Assembly (NCBI GenBank): GCA_003290165.1 | Contig: QNQO01000506.1 | Location: 496,001 to 560,000, forward strand | DNA: 64,000 bases | Direction of reading: 5' to 3' | Source of the DNA: Berberis thunbergii | Taxonomy: Eukaryota; Streptophyta; Magnoliopsida; Ranunculales; Berberidaceae | Shown: piece by piece, positions 45,901 through 59,500 of the stretch | Position numbering within the stretch: position 1 is the stretch's first letter | Layout of the letters: each line of letters starts with the position of its first letter | Program-made: the position numbers and the translations under genes | Notes under the pieces: generated by a model | The model's input: the letters and a program-made list of their open reading frames with translations, nothing else | Told to the model about the DNA's origin: nothing | Database searches by the model: none

Positions 45901-46992
45901 GCCATGTAGCCTTACTCTAATAGAAATAGCTAGCCATCTGTTCCATTCGTACACACCGACGTGTCAAGTATGTGTCACCCCTTTGGGTCTCACTTGTCTT
46001 CGTATCCTTGGTACCTCTTTTGACCTCATATACATGTCGGTCACATGCGTCACGATATCAAGCACATTTGATGACTATAACTGACATACAAGTAAAGTTC
46101 CACCATATTTTCGTCAAATACTTCTAAGCATTCTTATTGAGTACTATAGCCGTGTACTCGGCCAACTATGTGACATCCCTTTTAACTGTTTTTTTGTGGT
46201 ACAAACATTGTCTTCTTGGCCATGTTAACCAGCTGAGGTTAATATGGCCGAGGAGTTTTGCTTGTTTGTCACGACAGAACTTTGTTTGTATATCAAGTTA
46301 TAGCCATCAAGTGTGTTAGGCATGTAGAGCGCAGTGCATGAGATGACACGCATATGAGGTCAAGGAGATACCACATGCTTGCTGAATCTTTTGTATCTAT
46401 CATGTCACGGTTGTTCAACCCAGCCTCGAATTGTTGTTGCCCCAATAAAATAATAGTGTATGCCTCCGCTCCTCATAGTCGTTATTTCTCATATACGTCT
46501 CTGTTCTTCATAGTCGGTAACCCATATATGCTAGAGTTGTTCATCCCAGTTACTGTTAGCCGACTACCACAATTGTCTGTCCCAACTGCTTTCAGCCGAC
46601 TCCCTTAACATATCAGAGTTGTTAAATTTGTTGCCCAATTTTAGGATCATTAGTACACTTTTACTTTTGTTTCAATAAACCCTTATACCTCAGGCAAATT
46701 TTTGAATTACATTGTGTGTTATGACCAACTATGATTGTACCCCTTGAGCCCAAGCTTTGTGGACAGAGTCCTAGCGCTAAATGGTTTCCACATTCTCCGT
46801 CATCTCGGTCATAACTTTTTGTCCCTCCGCCTTAGTAATCCATTTCATCAAAGATCTTTTTGTTGACATCTTATATAGTTTGTCATCAAGTAGCTGGAAA
46901 CTCTTAGATATTTGTGCCATCTTCCTTAGTCAAAAACTCTATGATCAATCATCCAGGAATTCTCGTCCCTCCGTAACATTGTGGACCACTCC
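45901..46992. other. Intergenic sequence, no gene recognised
   Basis: No coding or repeat signal was recognised in about 1.1 kb before the large inverted duplication. Confidence 0.45.
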
Positions 46993-47690
46993 AAATTCTA
47001 CGCAGCCCGTCCTCACAGCCCGCCCTATGGGACGGACCCTCCCAGACACGTGCTTTTAGGAGGGCGTCTCGCACGTGGATCAAAACCCACTCTTCAGTCT
47101 GCTCATTCTCCCTCATTCTCTTGGTTGTCTGTTCGAAACCTTAAAAAAAAAAAAAGTTGAAGAATCTCAACTGAGGGAGAGGGGGCCTTGATCAATTTTA
47201 GAAGGAAACCTCTCTGTTCCATCTTCTCTCTTCCACGTTTCATTCTTTCTTCACCTCTCTGTTCCATCTGTATGAGCAAGTCTGTGAGAGTGGGTTGATG
47301 AGAGGAGCAAAAAAAAAATTACGTCTTGGTGAGAGATTTCCACTGGTGTTTTTGGATTCTTCTTGGTGAGAGAGGTCAGACAAGTACACACAGACACAAC
47401 ATTTGTTCATTGATTCGTCTTCTTTTGCTTGTTTTTACAGAAAAAAACAGGGGAGTTTGGGTGAACCCATTTGTTGTTTTCTCCCTTTTGTGAAATATGA
47501 GTAAACAAGAGATCCCAGAGACTATCAGTGAACTGGGTTTTTCTTTTTTCCTCTCTTTGATTTGATCCTCTGTTGTTGCTTGTTCCGAAAAACACCCAGA
47601 GATTTTTCTTTTGGATTTCTTTGGGCGAAGAATAAAAAATCAAGCTTTTTTTAAAAGGGTGGGGCAGCTGTATGAAGAACTAGTGGAACA

Positions 47691-48300
47691 ATGAAAGATG
47701 ACAACTTGAAGAAAAACAAGCTCTCATGGTCTAAGAGCCTTGTAAGGAAATGGTTCAATATCAAGACCAGGGCTGAGGACTTTCATGCAGATGAAGTTGT
47801 CTATGGAGGTCAGTGCTTTTGGTTTTAGAGATTTGGGATCTTTTCTTTTATGGAACATTTGATTCATGTTTGATTGGTTATCCAATCTTGGAAAGAAGAA
47901 AATGGGGTTTTTGTTTCTCGATTTCATGTTTGATGGGTTTTTGCAACTTATTGGCTCTTCCTTCATTTTAAAGGTTCAATCTTGTTTTGATTGGGTATTG
48001 GAATTGAAGATGTGGGGTAGATTTCATTCATTGTGGTTTAAATCACACAGTGGGTTTTGTGTTTTAGGTGATGATGGAGACTGGAATAGATTCACAGAGA
48101 TGGAAACACGCACAATCAGGAAAACCAAAACAGGTAATTTTCAAGCTAACAGTTTTAGTGCATTAGACTGTTAATTCATTGCCCCCTTCTTTGATTTTTG
48201 TCTCTCTAATCCATTTTTCTCTCTTGGGTTCACAGAGAGATTGAACAAGAGGAGTTCTGATCGGGTTCTCTCTCCGGATAGTGCCTTTCTCATTTGCCAA
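47691..48300 (+). pseudogene. Type I inositol polyphosphate 5-phosphatase 5' fragment, arm 1
   Basis: Exons are 47691-47808 (ATG; KNKLSWSKSLVRKWFNIKTR, DFHADEVVYGG), 48068-48133 (GDDGDWNRFTEMETRTIRKT) and from 48236 (ERLNKRSSDRV), all with GT-AG borders and matching phase. The N-terminal KKNKLSWSKSLVRKWFNIK is characteristic of plant type I 5PTases, which remove the 5-phosphate from Ins(1,4,5)P3 and related molecules. The catalytic domain is absent: homology stops soon after SSDRV, where the arm ends. About 500 bp of apparent 5' UTR precedes the ATG within the arm. Confidence 0.88.
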
Positions 48301-49869
48301 ATCTCCAGATTCATTCAGCAAGGAGGGCCTTGTTGAACTCTGTTAGTTTTCTGATACCAAGGTCTATATTTTGGCTTGAAAATGTTCTGCTAGCTAACCC
48401 AATGAATATTTTTCTTCTCTGTTCCCCATAGGAAATTTTGGCATGGATCTAGCATATTAATTGTTCGTTCATTTAGAATATAACATGAAAAAAAAATCAG
48501 TGCAAATGGAGAAAAAACACAATCAAAAGTTTCTGAGATTTGCTTTATAACCCAATGCCAATTTATCTGTTTGGTTGCCATAGTGCTTCTCAATATAGAT
48601 CAAAGGACACCATTTTACAATGCAGCCTATGTACGACAAACTTACTATACAAGATTGTATGGGACTTGGTATACATGGGACTTAAACACAGTTTCTAATC
48701 ATCAATAAAATCAAGCTAATGGGTCTTTGTACGATTTGTATAATCTAAGACACTTACCTGCTATTCTGCCAGTGAAACGGTTTGCCTTGTTCACTTGGTA
48801 AAATTGTTGCCTAGAAAAATGAGAGTGAGTTTTCAAGGAAAGACAATGCATAATGGAATTTGTGCAACTTTTCAATATATTGATGTTCAGAATTCTATTA
48901 GTTTGTTAAAGTGCATATATACGTTGGTGCAGGTGCTGCTGCTGCTTCTACCTCCAGAAGTCTGCAGGTGCTGTTGGTGCAGGTGCTGCTGCTTATTGAC
49001 ATTTTACACTTTTGTCGCACCAAGTGTAAGTTAGAAAGGAGAGGGCCCTCAGCATACAACAAATAGTTTGTAGTTAATAAAAGGCTGGCTAGTTAGATTA
49101 GCTCTGGCAGTGCGATGATTTGTATATATGTTTGTGTGATGCAAGGCTTGAGGGAGTGTTGGCAATATCAATTCATTCCAGTTGTGGCAAAAGAAGAAGG
49201 TTGAAATTAAACAGCAGTAAAATATGATGTGGTGCTGGTGCTGCTAAAGCCTGTTTTCTTTTCAGGTTTTGTGTTAGGACTACCAATTTTTAGGTTTTGT
49301 GTTAGGATTACCATGTCAGTAAACTATTCTTAACTTAGGTTTCAGTATCAGCTTGTTCCAAAGATGGTTAAACTTGAAATTTTTGATTGTCATGAATTTA
49401 TTTAGGTATTACTTGTTTTAATGAGTTTCACCCTATAGATCTTTATTTGCTAATGGGAGAACTGTTTTTATGATTATATTGGTCTTCCCAAAATTTTGTC
49501 AAAGCTAATGGTGTTGCATATATTTCAGCTATATTTCAGCAGTTTTGATGCTTGTTGATGTAGAACAACTAAAATTGCTTCATTTATAATGGTCTTCATT
49601 GTCAGAACCATAGTTTCTGTAGTTATTGTCTTGCACAATTACAGGATGGGTTAAGAGCTCGATTCTTGCACTTGTTTATAATGGTCTTCATTGTCAGTAC
49701 CACTAATACACTGTTGATTAGGTCCCTTGTAAAAGCCTAAGGACCCTCAGGAGCATTATTTTATTGGTCGACTACGTCTTCAGTGTCGTTTGTTCTTGTC
49801 GGGTGCTCTCTTCTCGCCTCTTGCTCCCTTCTCACCTCTTGTTCTCTTCTCGCTTCGTATTCTAATACG
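48301..49869. other. Spacer (loop) of the large inverted duplication
   Basis: Single-copy sequence without recognised genes. It has GTGCTGCTGCT/GGTGCAGGTGCTG repeats at 48930-48995 and a direct repeat TATAATGGTCTTCATTGTCA at about 49585 and 49675. Confidence 0.6.
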
Positions 49870-50479
49870 TTGGCAAATGAGAAAGGCACTATCCGGAGAG
49901 AGAACATGATCAGAACTCCTCTTGTTCAATCTCTCTGTGAACCCAAGAGAGAAAAATGGATTAGAGAGACAAAAAACAAAGAAGGGGGCAATGAATTAAC
50001 AGTCTAATGCACTAAAACTGTTAGCTTGAAAATTACCTGTTTTGGTTTTCCTGATTGTGCGTGTTTCCATCTCTGTGAATCTACTCCAGTCTCCATCATC
50101 ACCTAAAACACAAAACCCACTGTGTGATTTAAACCACAATGAATGAAATCTACCCCACATCTTCAATTCCAATACCCAATCAAAACAAGATTGAACCTTT
50201 AAAATGAAGGAAGAGCCAATAAGTTGCAAAAACCCATCAAACATGAAATCGAGAAACAAAAACCCCATTTTCTTCTTTCCAAGATTGGATAACCAATCAA
50301 ACATGAATCAAATGTTCCATAAAAGAAAAGATCTCAAATCTCTAGAACCAAAAGCACTGACCTCCATAGACAACTTCATCTGCATGAAAGTCCTCAGCCC
50401 TGGTCTTGATATTGAACCATTTCCTTACAAGGCTCTTAGACCATGAGAGCTTGTTTTTCTTCAAGTTGTCATCTCTCAT
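49870..50479 (-). pseudogene. Type I inositol polyphosphate 5-phosphatase 5' fragment, arm 2
   Basis: Mirror of arm 1: exon 1 50479-50362 (118 nt, starts MRDDN where arm 1 has MKDDN), exon 2 50102-50037 (66 nt; GDDGDWSRF where arm 1 has GDDGDWNRF), and exon 3 to the arm edge. Exon lengths and splice sites are the same as in arm 1. No catalytic domain. Confidence 0.88.
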
Positions 50480-51152
50480 TGTTCCACTAGTTCTTCATAC
50501 AGCTGCCCCACCCTTTTAAAAAAGCTTGATTTTTTATTCTTCCCCCAAAGAAATCCAAAAGAAAAATCTCTGGGTGTTTTTTGGAACAAGCAACAACAGA
50601 GGATCAAATCAAAGAGAGGAAAAAAGAAAAACCCAGTTCATTGATAGTCTCTGGGATCTCTTGTTTACTCATATTTCACAAAAGGGAGAAAACAACAAAT
50701 GGGTTCACCCAAACTCCAAACAAGCAAAAGAAGACGAATCAATGAACAAATGTTGTGTCTGTGTGTACTTGTCTGACCTCTCTCACCAAGAAGAATCCAA
50801 AAACACCAGTGGAAATCTTTTACCAAGACATAATTTTTTTTTTTGCTCCTCTCATCAACCCACTCTCACAGACTTGCTCATACAGATGGAACAGAGAGGT
50901 GGAGAAATAATGAAACGTGGAAGAGAGAAGATGGAACAGAGAGGTTTCCTTCTAAAATTGATCAAGGCCTCCTCTCCCTCAGTTGAGATTCTTCAACTTT
51001 TTTTTTAGGTTTCGAACAGACAACCAAGAGAATGAGGGAGAATGAGCAGACTGAAGAGTGGGTTTTGATCCACGTGCGAGACGCCCTCCTAAAAGCACGT
51101 GCCTGGGAGCCGTCCCATAGGGCGGGCTGTGAAGACGGGCTGCGTAGAATTT

Positions 51153-51699
51153 TTGCTCCCCCTGTGTCCTGAAATACTAGGCTGAGCCAAATGCCAGACC
51201 TCATATTTTTATTCCTCAACATGGTTGTTACATAAGCTATGTGTATGTATGTTTGTTCCCATTATGATCGATATGAAAGGAACATTATAGTCATGAACCG
51301 TGGAACCCACAAATCCATGGCCTTCAAATGTTCCTCTGAGTCCTCATTCCTGACCTCATACCCTCGGTTGACTTATTTCACAATCAACGTTGAATCAAAA
51401 AGCGTGGTAAGGTCTTCCATGTTTAGCTTGGACACCATTTCCAACATAGCCAGAAGGGTTTCATATAACATGGAGTCTAAACTTTGGAATTCGTCAGGCC
51501 TAAGCAAAACAACTTGTTCCTAGGTTGCAGGAAGAATTGATTCGTCGCCATGTTAGTCGTTCTGACAAAGTGTTAAATCCACAAGACTAAATAAGAGCTC
51601 TGCTAGGAGGAAAAAAAATAGCGGTCCCTAGTTGCCGCACCGATCAGACCTCTCCTAGGTCGATCGTCCCCACTGCAAGGTGGCACCCCTAGCCGCCAA
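51153..51699. other. Intergenic sequence, no gene recognised
   Basis: Nothing recognised in either strand between the inverted duplication and the LINE-like ORF1. Confidence 0.45.
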
Positions 51700-53830
51700 G
51701 GAGGTTGCCAACTAGGCTAGGATAGGGGGAAATCCTAGGGAGAGGCCAAAACCCTCCTTTGCGCAAATCATCGGCAAGACACTTGTTGAGGAGAGCGATG
51801 ATTCACCGATGGAAGAAACAAGGTTTCGTAAGGAAGGTGATCCCGCTATTGGGATCACGACTTCGAATGAATCTCGTGGTGAATTTTTTATGGAAAACAA
51901 GTTATTGTGCTTAAGTTATCTAACTATCAACCTACTTTAAAAGATATTCGCGATTCCATCCATAGAACATGAAGAATCATGGGCGATTTTTCGATGGGCT
52001 TACTAGATCAGCGACATGTCATAGTAAGACTTCAATCTGAAGCAGAAGCGAAGAAGGTGTTGTCTAGGGATTCTTTTCTGATATGAGGAGTTCAGTTCAA
52101 GGTGTTTTGTTGGCATTACGGATTTAGTTTGAAAGAAGATCCGATTACGGTTCCATTATGGGTTGAGTTGCCAAATATGCCTTTGCACCTATTTCATCCC
52201 TCACTTCTAAAAGCTATAGGGAACTCTTTTGGAGACTACCTACGTATGGATGATTATACTAGGTGTTTAACAAGACCAGATGTTGCCCGTCTATGTGTGG
52301 AGATGAGTTTGGCGAAAAAACTTTCGACTAGAGTTTGGATTGATAGGTCGAACAATAGGGGTATTTTGGCAGAAAGTTGAATACCCAGGGTTCAAATACT
52401 GCGAGCACTGTGCGATGATTGGCCATCAAGATTCTTATTGCAGGAGGCTATTAGATCGTAGCGTAAGCAAACCCACAAAGAAAGGGAAAAAATTGAGCAA
52501 AAGATGGAGTCTAAGCCTATGAACCAGGTATACGTCCTGGTGGTCAAAAAGATGAAGGACTCAAATGAAGGGATTGGAACAAGCGGGGCAAAAAACTGTC
52601 AAGGGATAGAGATCCCAGATAGAGGGTAGAAAAGAAATCAGTTGGAAAGGAAACTCAAAATATTAAGCTGGCAAATAAATACGACGCTCTAGTTGATGCC
52701 TCGATGAAGGAGGATACGACTTCAGCTCATATTGAACAAGAACGTCAAGTTGTGCAAAGTGCTCCTAATGGTGGAACTAATAAGATTCATCCTGAGAATG
52801 ATCGGGTAGGGCTCGTTGCGGCGGAGTACACGCTTAGGGATGTCAAGAAAGCAATCAAATTAGCCTTGGAAACAACAAAGGAGTCGGAGACAATTTCTTC
52901 AAAGAAAATGGAGACTAAGTCAATAAGAGAACCAACGAATGTTTCAAAAAAAAAATGCACGAGTCTGTTGAAAAAATTGATACTGACTCGATTAAAAAAA
53001 TAGAGCCTGACTCTATTTTTAAAGTAGAGCTTGAGGACTCCGTTTCGCTGCCCACTAAGGTAGCACCTGTTGCGATTGTGATGAAGTCGGGTCTGGGGTC
53101 TTCTTTAGAGAGGCGTGAAATGACAAAAGATGAACCAAATAAGGTGATTTCTGCTAATCAGGTGTGTGAGGGAGAAAGTTCTAGCAAGGTTATACGTTCT
53201 TTGGAGTAGGTTGTTGGGACAGGAAATAAGGAAGTTGTTGAGGGATGCATAAACCCCAAGGAGGTGATAAAGTGTGCAGGAACAGAATGCTATGGAATTA
53301 GTTAAACAAGGGAATAAGTCATGCAAAGAGTTCATGGTGGAAACGCCCTCTAAGCAGGGGTTAGCATCAGGCTCGAGTTCAAGAAAAGTAGATAAGGAAG
53401 AAGGGAATAGGGAGATGACATTTTGAAATTTGGAACGGAAGAAATTTGAATATGGGCGAGATTCTTGATAAGGCAATAATTTTGATCAACGAAGGGCGTA
53501 GGCTAAAAAGGGAAAAAAATAAACATAGACATTCGGGAGAGTTGTAGTAAAGATAGTGACGAGGCAGGTTCTAACTCAAAATTGAGGCCTCAAGCATTGT
53601 AAATTAGGATGTGGAAATGGGAGCAAGCTCAAATGGTACTCATAGTAGTAAAAGGAAATCGGCTGCTAAGAATTTTCCAAACACCTGCACCAAAGACTTC
53701 AGGCTTAGTCCTCGCAAATCCTTTAATATTAAGAAACGCAATAATAAGTATAGAAATTGATCCATGAAAATTGTGGGGCTGGTCTTGTTGGATGATGATT
53801 AATGTAGGATGGTCTGGTAGCAAGAGGTGG
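51700..53830 (+). pseudogene. LINE-type ORF1 (DUF4283 plus CCHC knuckle), decayed
   Basis: Plus-strand frames give FMENK/IVLKLSNYQPTLKDIRD, GLLDQRHVIVRLQSEAEAKK, PITVPLWVELPNMPLHLFHP, RPDVARLCVEMSLAKKLSTR, and a knuckle CEHCAMIGHQDSYC (about 52402-52443). This is the nucleic-acid-binding ORF1 of plant L1-like elements. Several stops and frame changes occur (near 51920, 51970, 52085 and 52370). The acidic/Lys-rich tail continues to about 53500, and an ORF2-like start (ENCGAG) is suggested near 53765, but no endonuclease or reverse transcriptase follows. Confidence 0.75.
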
Positions 53831-56507
53831 TTATGCTACTATGTTTGAAGATTTCTTTTTATGAAGTTGTGTGATGTTACTTTCTGTGAGGTTGTGTTGG
53901 TGTTCCTGATACTAAATGAAACTCTATTTTCATTAGCGACTTCTTGGTGAGTTCCCTTGAGCATTTCTTGGTGACTTCCCTTGAGTTTCCTTGTCTTAGC
54001 TTTGTTTTCTTGGTGAATTAGGGCTATTCCTAGTTCTCTTTTGGTGAATTAGGCCTAGGCCCTAGGATATTGGTTTTATTTGCTTATTTATTTTATTTAG
54101 ACCTTTTGGTGAAGGTCTAACTTTTGAAATTAAAAGTTTGTTGAATAAGGGCTAGCCCTAAGGTTCTTTTGAAGTCTTTGAAATATAAGGGTTTTACCCA
54201 GTTTTTTTTCTTTTAATTCGGGTAAAGTCGTAATGTACCTCTGAAATACATGTAAAATCTTTTGATTAAGTAATAAAGGGTTGGCATCCCATATAGCTAC
54301 CCCTCCCTCCTAGAGGTTTTTTTTTTTTTTTAACATGGAGTCTGAGTCTGGTAGCAAACTCGAGCCTCATGTTGTCTAAGGTGACTAAGACTTTGCCCAC
54401 CCCTGCCCCTTGTCAGAGACCCTAGCTTTGAACTGAACCTCAAACTAACCACCTAACTCTTATCGGAGACCCTCCCTTTGTTGTGAACCTCAAATCACCC
54501 AAGTTGAGGGCCCATTTTGCCGTCCTGATTGACTTGCTTGACCTATGCAATACCGACTTCAACGACATGCTAGTAACCTCAGTCATTCGATAACTCTGGA
54601 ACATTGCCCTGAACCTCCATGCAGAAAATACTAAGGCGAAGGTTGTCTTCTCCATTTGAGTATATCTTAATCAGCCTCCAACAAATTTTTTTTCCTCGAA
54701 AATAAAATAGCAATTGCTCCCAAGTGCAATTGAGCCATCACTCTGCTGTATTGAAAGTTAGAACCAGTATTCTTTTTTTGTACTTTACGTATTTGGACCA
54801 CTTTCGATTGTGACTGGCTCCATCTTCAAACCTTTGTTTTGTAATTTGCACCATTACCCTCTTTTCTTAATGTTGCATTCAATATTGCTTCACGAATTTT
54901 GTTCCCTTTAACTCGGTCCGATTTTGTTTCGGACATAGTATGAAATGAATGACAGACAACTCTAAAGTTGGGATATGTCTCGCCCATCTGAATTTGTGTA
55001 ATGCCCCACCCATTTTCACAGGTATAGGGTAATGGTCTAGGAAAAGCGTCACCCAAACCCTTGCCCCAATGTATCAAAGTCAAATGATCTTTTTGTCAAT
55101 GCTAGCAGCCGCCCCCAGGGCTCTTGGCACTAAGTTTTGCAGCACCAAATTTTGAAATCATTGTCTTATTTTTGTACCTGGAGTATTGAACTCTTTTGTA
55201 ATTCGTACTTAATGTATTTGAACCTCATTTTCTTAGGGTTATTCACTTTCAGTTCAATTTTGAGATAAAAACGTCAACTGAACCGAATCAGTTGATTTAA
55301 TAAAATGGCAAACCAAAACTGAACCGAACATCAACAAAACCGAACCAAAATCAAACCGACCATATCAGTTTCAAATTTATATAAACTAAAAACCGAACTG
55401 ACAGCCTATAATCTCTATCTATAACTGCAATTGGGCAACTTCCTAGTTTTATGTTTGTGATTTCTGGCATCTCGAAATTGTCCTCCAAATCTCGAATGAA
55501 ATCTTTAAATCACCTTCCAAAACATCCACAATTCACTAGGCTTTACAAAGACGCATTCAAACAAAGCATTTAAAGCTACCTTTGTTTGGATTCTCTCATA
55601 GTAACTAATGTTGTGTGTGTCATTGCCAATTTTTGCAATGCCAAAACTGTCCCTCAATTCAATAAAGCCTTCATCTCAGCTTATGGTTACTTTTTAATTT
55701 CCTAAAATAGTGCACTAAGTGAGAAATTGGCCAAGTTTATGCCATTTTAAGTTTTACAAGTTTAGATTATTACATAGATATTGTTTTCGTGATGAAATAA
55801 AAAAGGCCACTAACTTTTATTTTTTATAACTTATAAATTTGATTTTTTTTTCTAATTAAATTGGAATAATCCCACTAGCTAGGTGAGAGTTCGTAAAATA
55901 ATTTCTTATAATTCATGTTGAATAAGTTTAGATTGTTTTCATGTTGTTTGTTTTGGTGATTAGATAAACTCAAATTTCAAGGAAATTAGATGACTACTAA
56001 TTTTGTATACCCTATAAAGTCAAGACCTTATAGCTATGTCATTTATTGATTTTCATAAAAATATAATTTTTGTAACAGTTTCAAACCAAATTTGGGCAAT
56101 TGGTGCCAACATGCGTAAACACAAACACATGTAGATGATCTTGGTTAAAAAAACCCTCTTAATGTGGACACGGGTACATGATATGTGAAAAGTGTATGGC
56201 TATGCCAAAGGCACAAGTCAAGGACCAGGTGTCATGCCAAAGGCATGATACGATACCCGTGCCAACAACATGGATACATGATATGTGAAAAGTGTATAAC
56301 TTTGCCAACGACACGGCTGGTACACTAGTGTTGTTAAAACCGAACTGATACATAATATATAATAAGTCATCTAGTTCTGCACCTCATATAACTTTATAAG
56401 CCAACTGAAATACAACATCAGGCATGTTACTATTTTCTTCTCATACACTTACTGTACAAGAAAAATTAATGAAATCAAAACCTGTTGTAATTCCTAATAT
56501 AAACACA
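53831..56507. other. Intergenic sequence downstream of the ABC1K gene
   Basis: No gene was recognised. Present are short direct repeats (CTTGGTGA...TCCCTTGAG, about 53940-54000), a CGAACC-type repeat remnant (55270-55400), and a 25-bp direct repeat ACATGATATGTGAAAAGTGT at about 56174 and 56276. Confidence 0.45.
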
Positions 56508-59500
56508 TTACACGTTGACAGCAACCTGCCTAGATGAAAATGACGGAAAACTGATCTTTGCCTCTGCCCAGGAAATGAGAACCCTATGGCAAGCTAAGGC
56601 AAAGCCCGACACAAACATCACAAATGAAACCCAGCAAAGTCTGACCATTAATAGTGGTTGTCTCCTTGTTGATTCTAGTACTTTGTAAAATATCAGTTTC
56701 AATCGCCTATCTCTTACGAGAGATGGATAGTCATAGATTGGAGCTGATAACCTTGAAGATGTGCTTGCATCTTTGTCGAGCAAATTTCCACTTACTGAAG
56801 TCACACGAGTAGTGTAACTAATGGCATTACCTTGTCCCAGAGCTTTGCTCATCCATTGATAGATCGCATCAGCAATAACCATGCTAATTTGTTTACGGTA
56901 AGATACCGCCTCCTTGGAAACCACAGCCCGAACTAATGAAGCTCCATCCTGTTCATTGTTATGAAAGAACTTTATACTTCAATCAAACATACCAAAATGC
57001 AAAACCAAACCGTCTCCTTGAAGAATCATTGTCATCAAGTCTCATGCCCTTAACACTACATATGTAAGAAACAGCTAAAGAAACCCTTGAGCCCAAAATC
57101 ATCCCAGCCTGATCTGGAAGATTATATGACAGTGATTTATCACAAAAGTATCATCTCAGACCCTTATCCCAACGTCGAAGCAGAGAGGATAAGGGAAATA
57201 TCATGATGGAAGTTATCAAACGGATTTTAAAAACATAACCATATCAACTTACTGCTGTCATCAGAAGTCTTCTCAACACAGTGCCATCTTTAGATGGTAG
57301 AAGTCTCAAAATTAAGTTTGCCACATCAAACACACCACTGGTCCAAGTTGAAGCGTACTCGAAAGGCCTTTCAATTTTTGATGATGTAACCCTCTGCAAA
57401 CCTTTTCTGGATAGGCAATGAGATACTATTAATGGGTGTGGGGAGACCGAACATAAGCAAGCTCTGAAAAATGAAGAAAATACTCTCTTAATTTAATGGG
57501 GACACATTATTGTGTCTACCAGAAATTACTTTGATAAGGGTAATTTTCAAACAATTAAGGCGGGTTAGCAATTAGAAACCATAATAGGTACATAACTCAT
57601 ATGATTTGCAAATCATACTGGTTAGCAAATCTTTAAATTTTGTCCAATCTCCGCAGAAAGACCGGTAGATGGACCAACCATCAGAATCTCTTGGATCTTG
57701 ACCCTCTTTTGGTCAAGCTCTACTTGGGTGATGAGTGAGTGTCAAGAAACACAATTTTGACAGTAAGGCAAGCATAGCACATAACAATGTCAACAATGAA
57801 GAAGCACTAAAGTAAGTGTAGCAACTAAATATATTTCAACAAATGAAAGGAAAACTTACTCGGACGACCCAACCCTTAATAAAAGTCCAAGCTTCTGCCA
57901 CTGAAATTCCCTTCTCCTGTTGAGAGCTACCTGCAGCATACAAGCATACAACAATATCAGATGTGATATCATTACGCACAAAATCAGAAAGCAGGAGAGG
58001 TCATGAAATTAAAACTCAGACGGGTCCCATCTAAAAAAGTTAGACTGAAAACAATCTTCCTGTCAAATTTATTTATCTTGCAAGAAGTTCACTGGTTCAA
58101 TCTCAACAGCCAAGAAACTAAATTCGATTATGAGCACTCAGTAGACTGATCAGACGTTAATGCTAAAACTTAACATGCATAACTCTATCAGAGAGTCAAA
58201 CTCAAACATGCATTAAAAATGCTGATATTTGTGCTTAAACTTAGGAATGTAAATTTGATCATAATGACCAAGATGGATACTTGGTGATTCAGAAATTAGT
58301 AGGTGTTTTAAGGAGATCAACTTGATCACCCTATTCGAGATCAACTTTGATGGTTACGAAGTTGGAGCTCAGTGGTGGTAAATGGTAACATCCCCATGTG
58401 CTCCAGTGATAACCTTGATGTAAAACCTGAACGAGTTACAATTCAATAGTTTTCTGGTAAATGAATTATAGAAAAGGGGTGTCAGTTTCTCATGATATGA
58501 AGAGACATGAAATAAGCAGGTTTGGCCATCTGGTTTACCATAGGGGTGGGCACGGGACGGGATGGGACGAGATAGACCCATCCTTATCCCATCCCGTTCA
58601 TACGGAATCGGGACGGGACGGGACGAGATCAGCGAGCTCTCATTTTTTGACAAATTACTGCTTACCCAAGACCCAATTTGCTTAGTTGAAAAGAGGTAAA
58701 GGCAATTCGTAATAAACATAAATGATAGTCTTAAATTAAGTATGCAATATCATAATAAACTACCATAAATGATGGCTGAAATTCACCCTGTAATTAAGAT
58801 TTCTGCAGAGTTTTTAATGACTAAGAGGTGGACAGTATAATGACAATGGTGGACCTGCTCTACTGTTTTGAATAGTGAACAAAAGGATGAGTAGATTTGG
58901 GGTGCTAAGAAGAATGTTTCTTTATTGCTTTAAAAAAAAACAGTCATTAAATTCATTGTCTTGACACGAAATAAAACTCTCCAATGTAGTTAGCAATCAC
59001 ATTGAGTTTTAAAGAGTTTGCAATTAAATTATTCATTTAGAATTCTGAAAATAAACCAATATCAAGTAGTTGCAGATATAGACTAAAATCGATTACATTG
59101 ATTTCAACTAAATTCATTTTTCTTCAATTACAGTAATATTGCAATCCTAAATTAAATAAATAAATAAAAATATTAATAATAAATATTGAAAAATTAGCTT
59201 GGGACGGGATTGGCGGGATTGAAAATCTTCATTTCATCCCATCCCATTCTAGATCGGGGCGGGACGGGATCGGGATGGAATTATTCAATCCCATTAAGAC
59301 CCGAAAAAATAGGGACAAGACGGGATGGGAACGGGATCGCGGGATGGGATGCCCACCCCTAGTTTACCATATTGAACACATTACCCTTGTAACCTGCAGT
59401 CAATCTGACACTTTTGTACCTAAAATATTTTGTTATTTTTATGTGTTTTCTACTTCACTAGGGCCCACTCCATTACTCGGGTCTGTACTTTTAGGCAAGC

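Larger units (their letters stand above)
46993..51152. repeat. Large inverted duplication of a 5-phosphatase gene 5' region
   Basis: Arm 1 (46993-48300) and arm 2 (49870-51152) are inverted, near-identical copies, about 1.3 kb each, with a 1.57-kb spacer. Outer edges share AAATTCTACGCAGCCCGTC, and inner edges share CATTTGCCAA. Small indels and substitutions (for example one differing base in exon 1) show that the two arms have begun to diverge. The outer about 120 bp (GC-rich, CAGCCCGCCCTATGGGACGG) looks like transposon terminus rather than gene, so a Mutator-like or Pack-type element is possible; I could not find a target duplication. Confidence 0.9.

Noticed and set aside
46137..46608. Short plus-strand frames as small genes
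   Set aside because: No homology, splice signals or codon pattern; typical chance frames in intergenic DNA.
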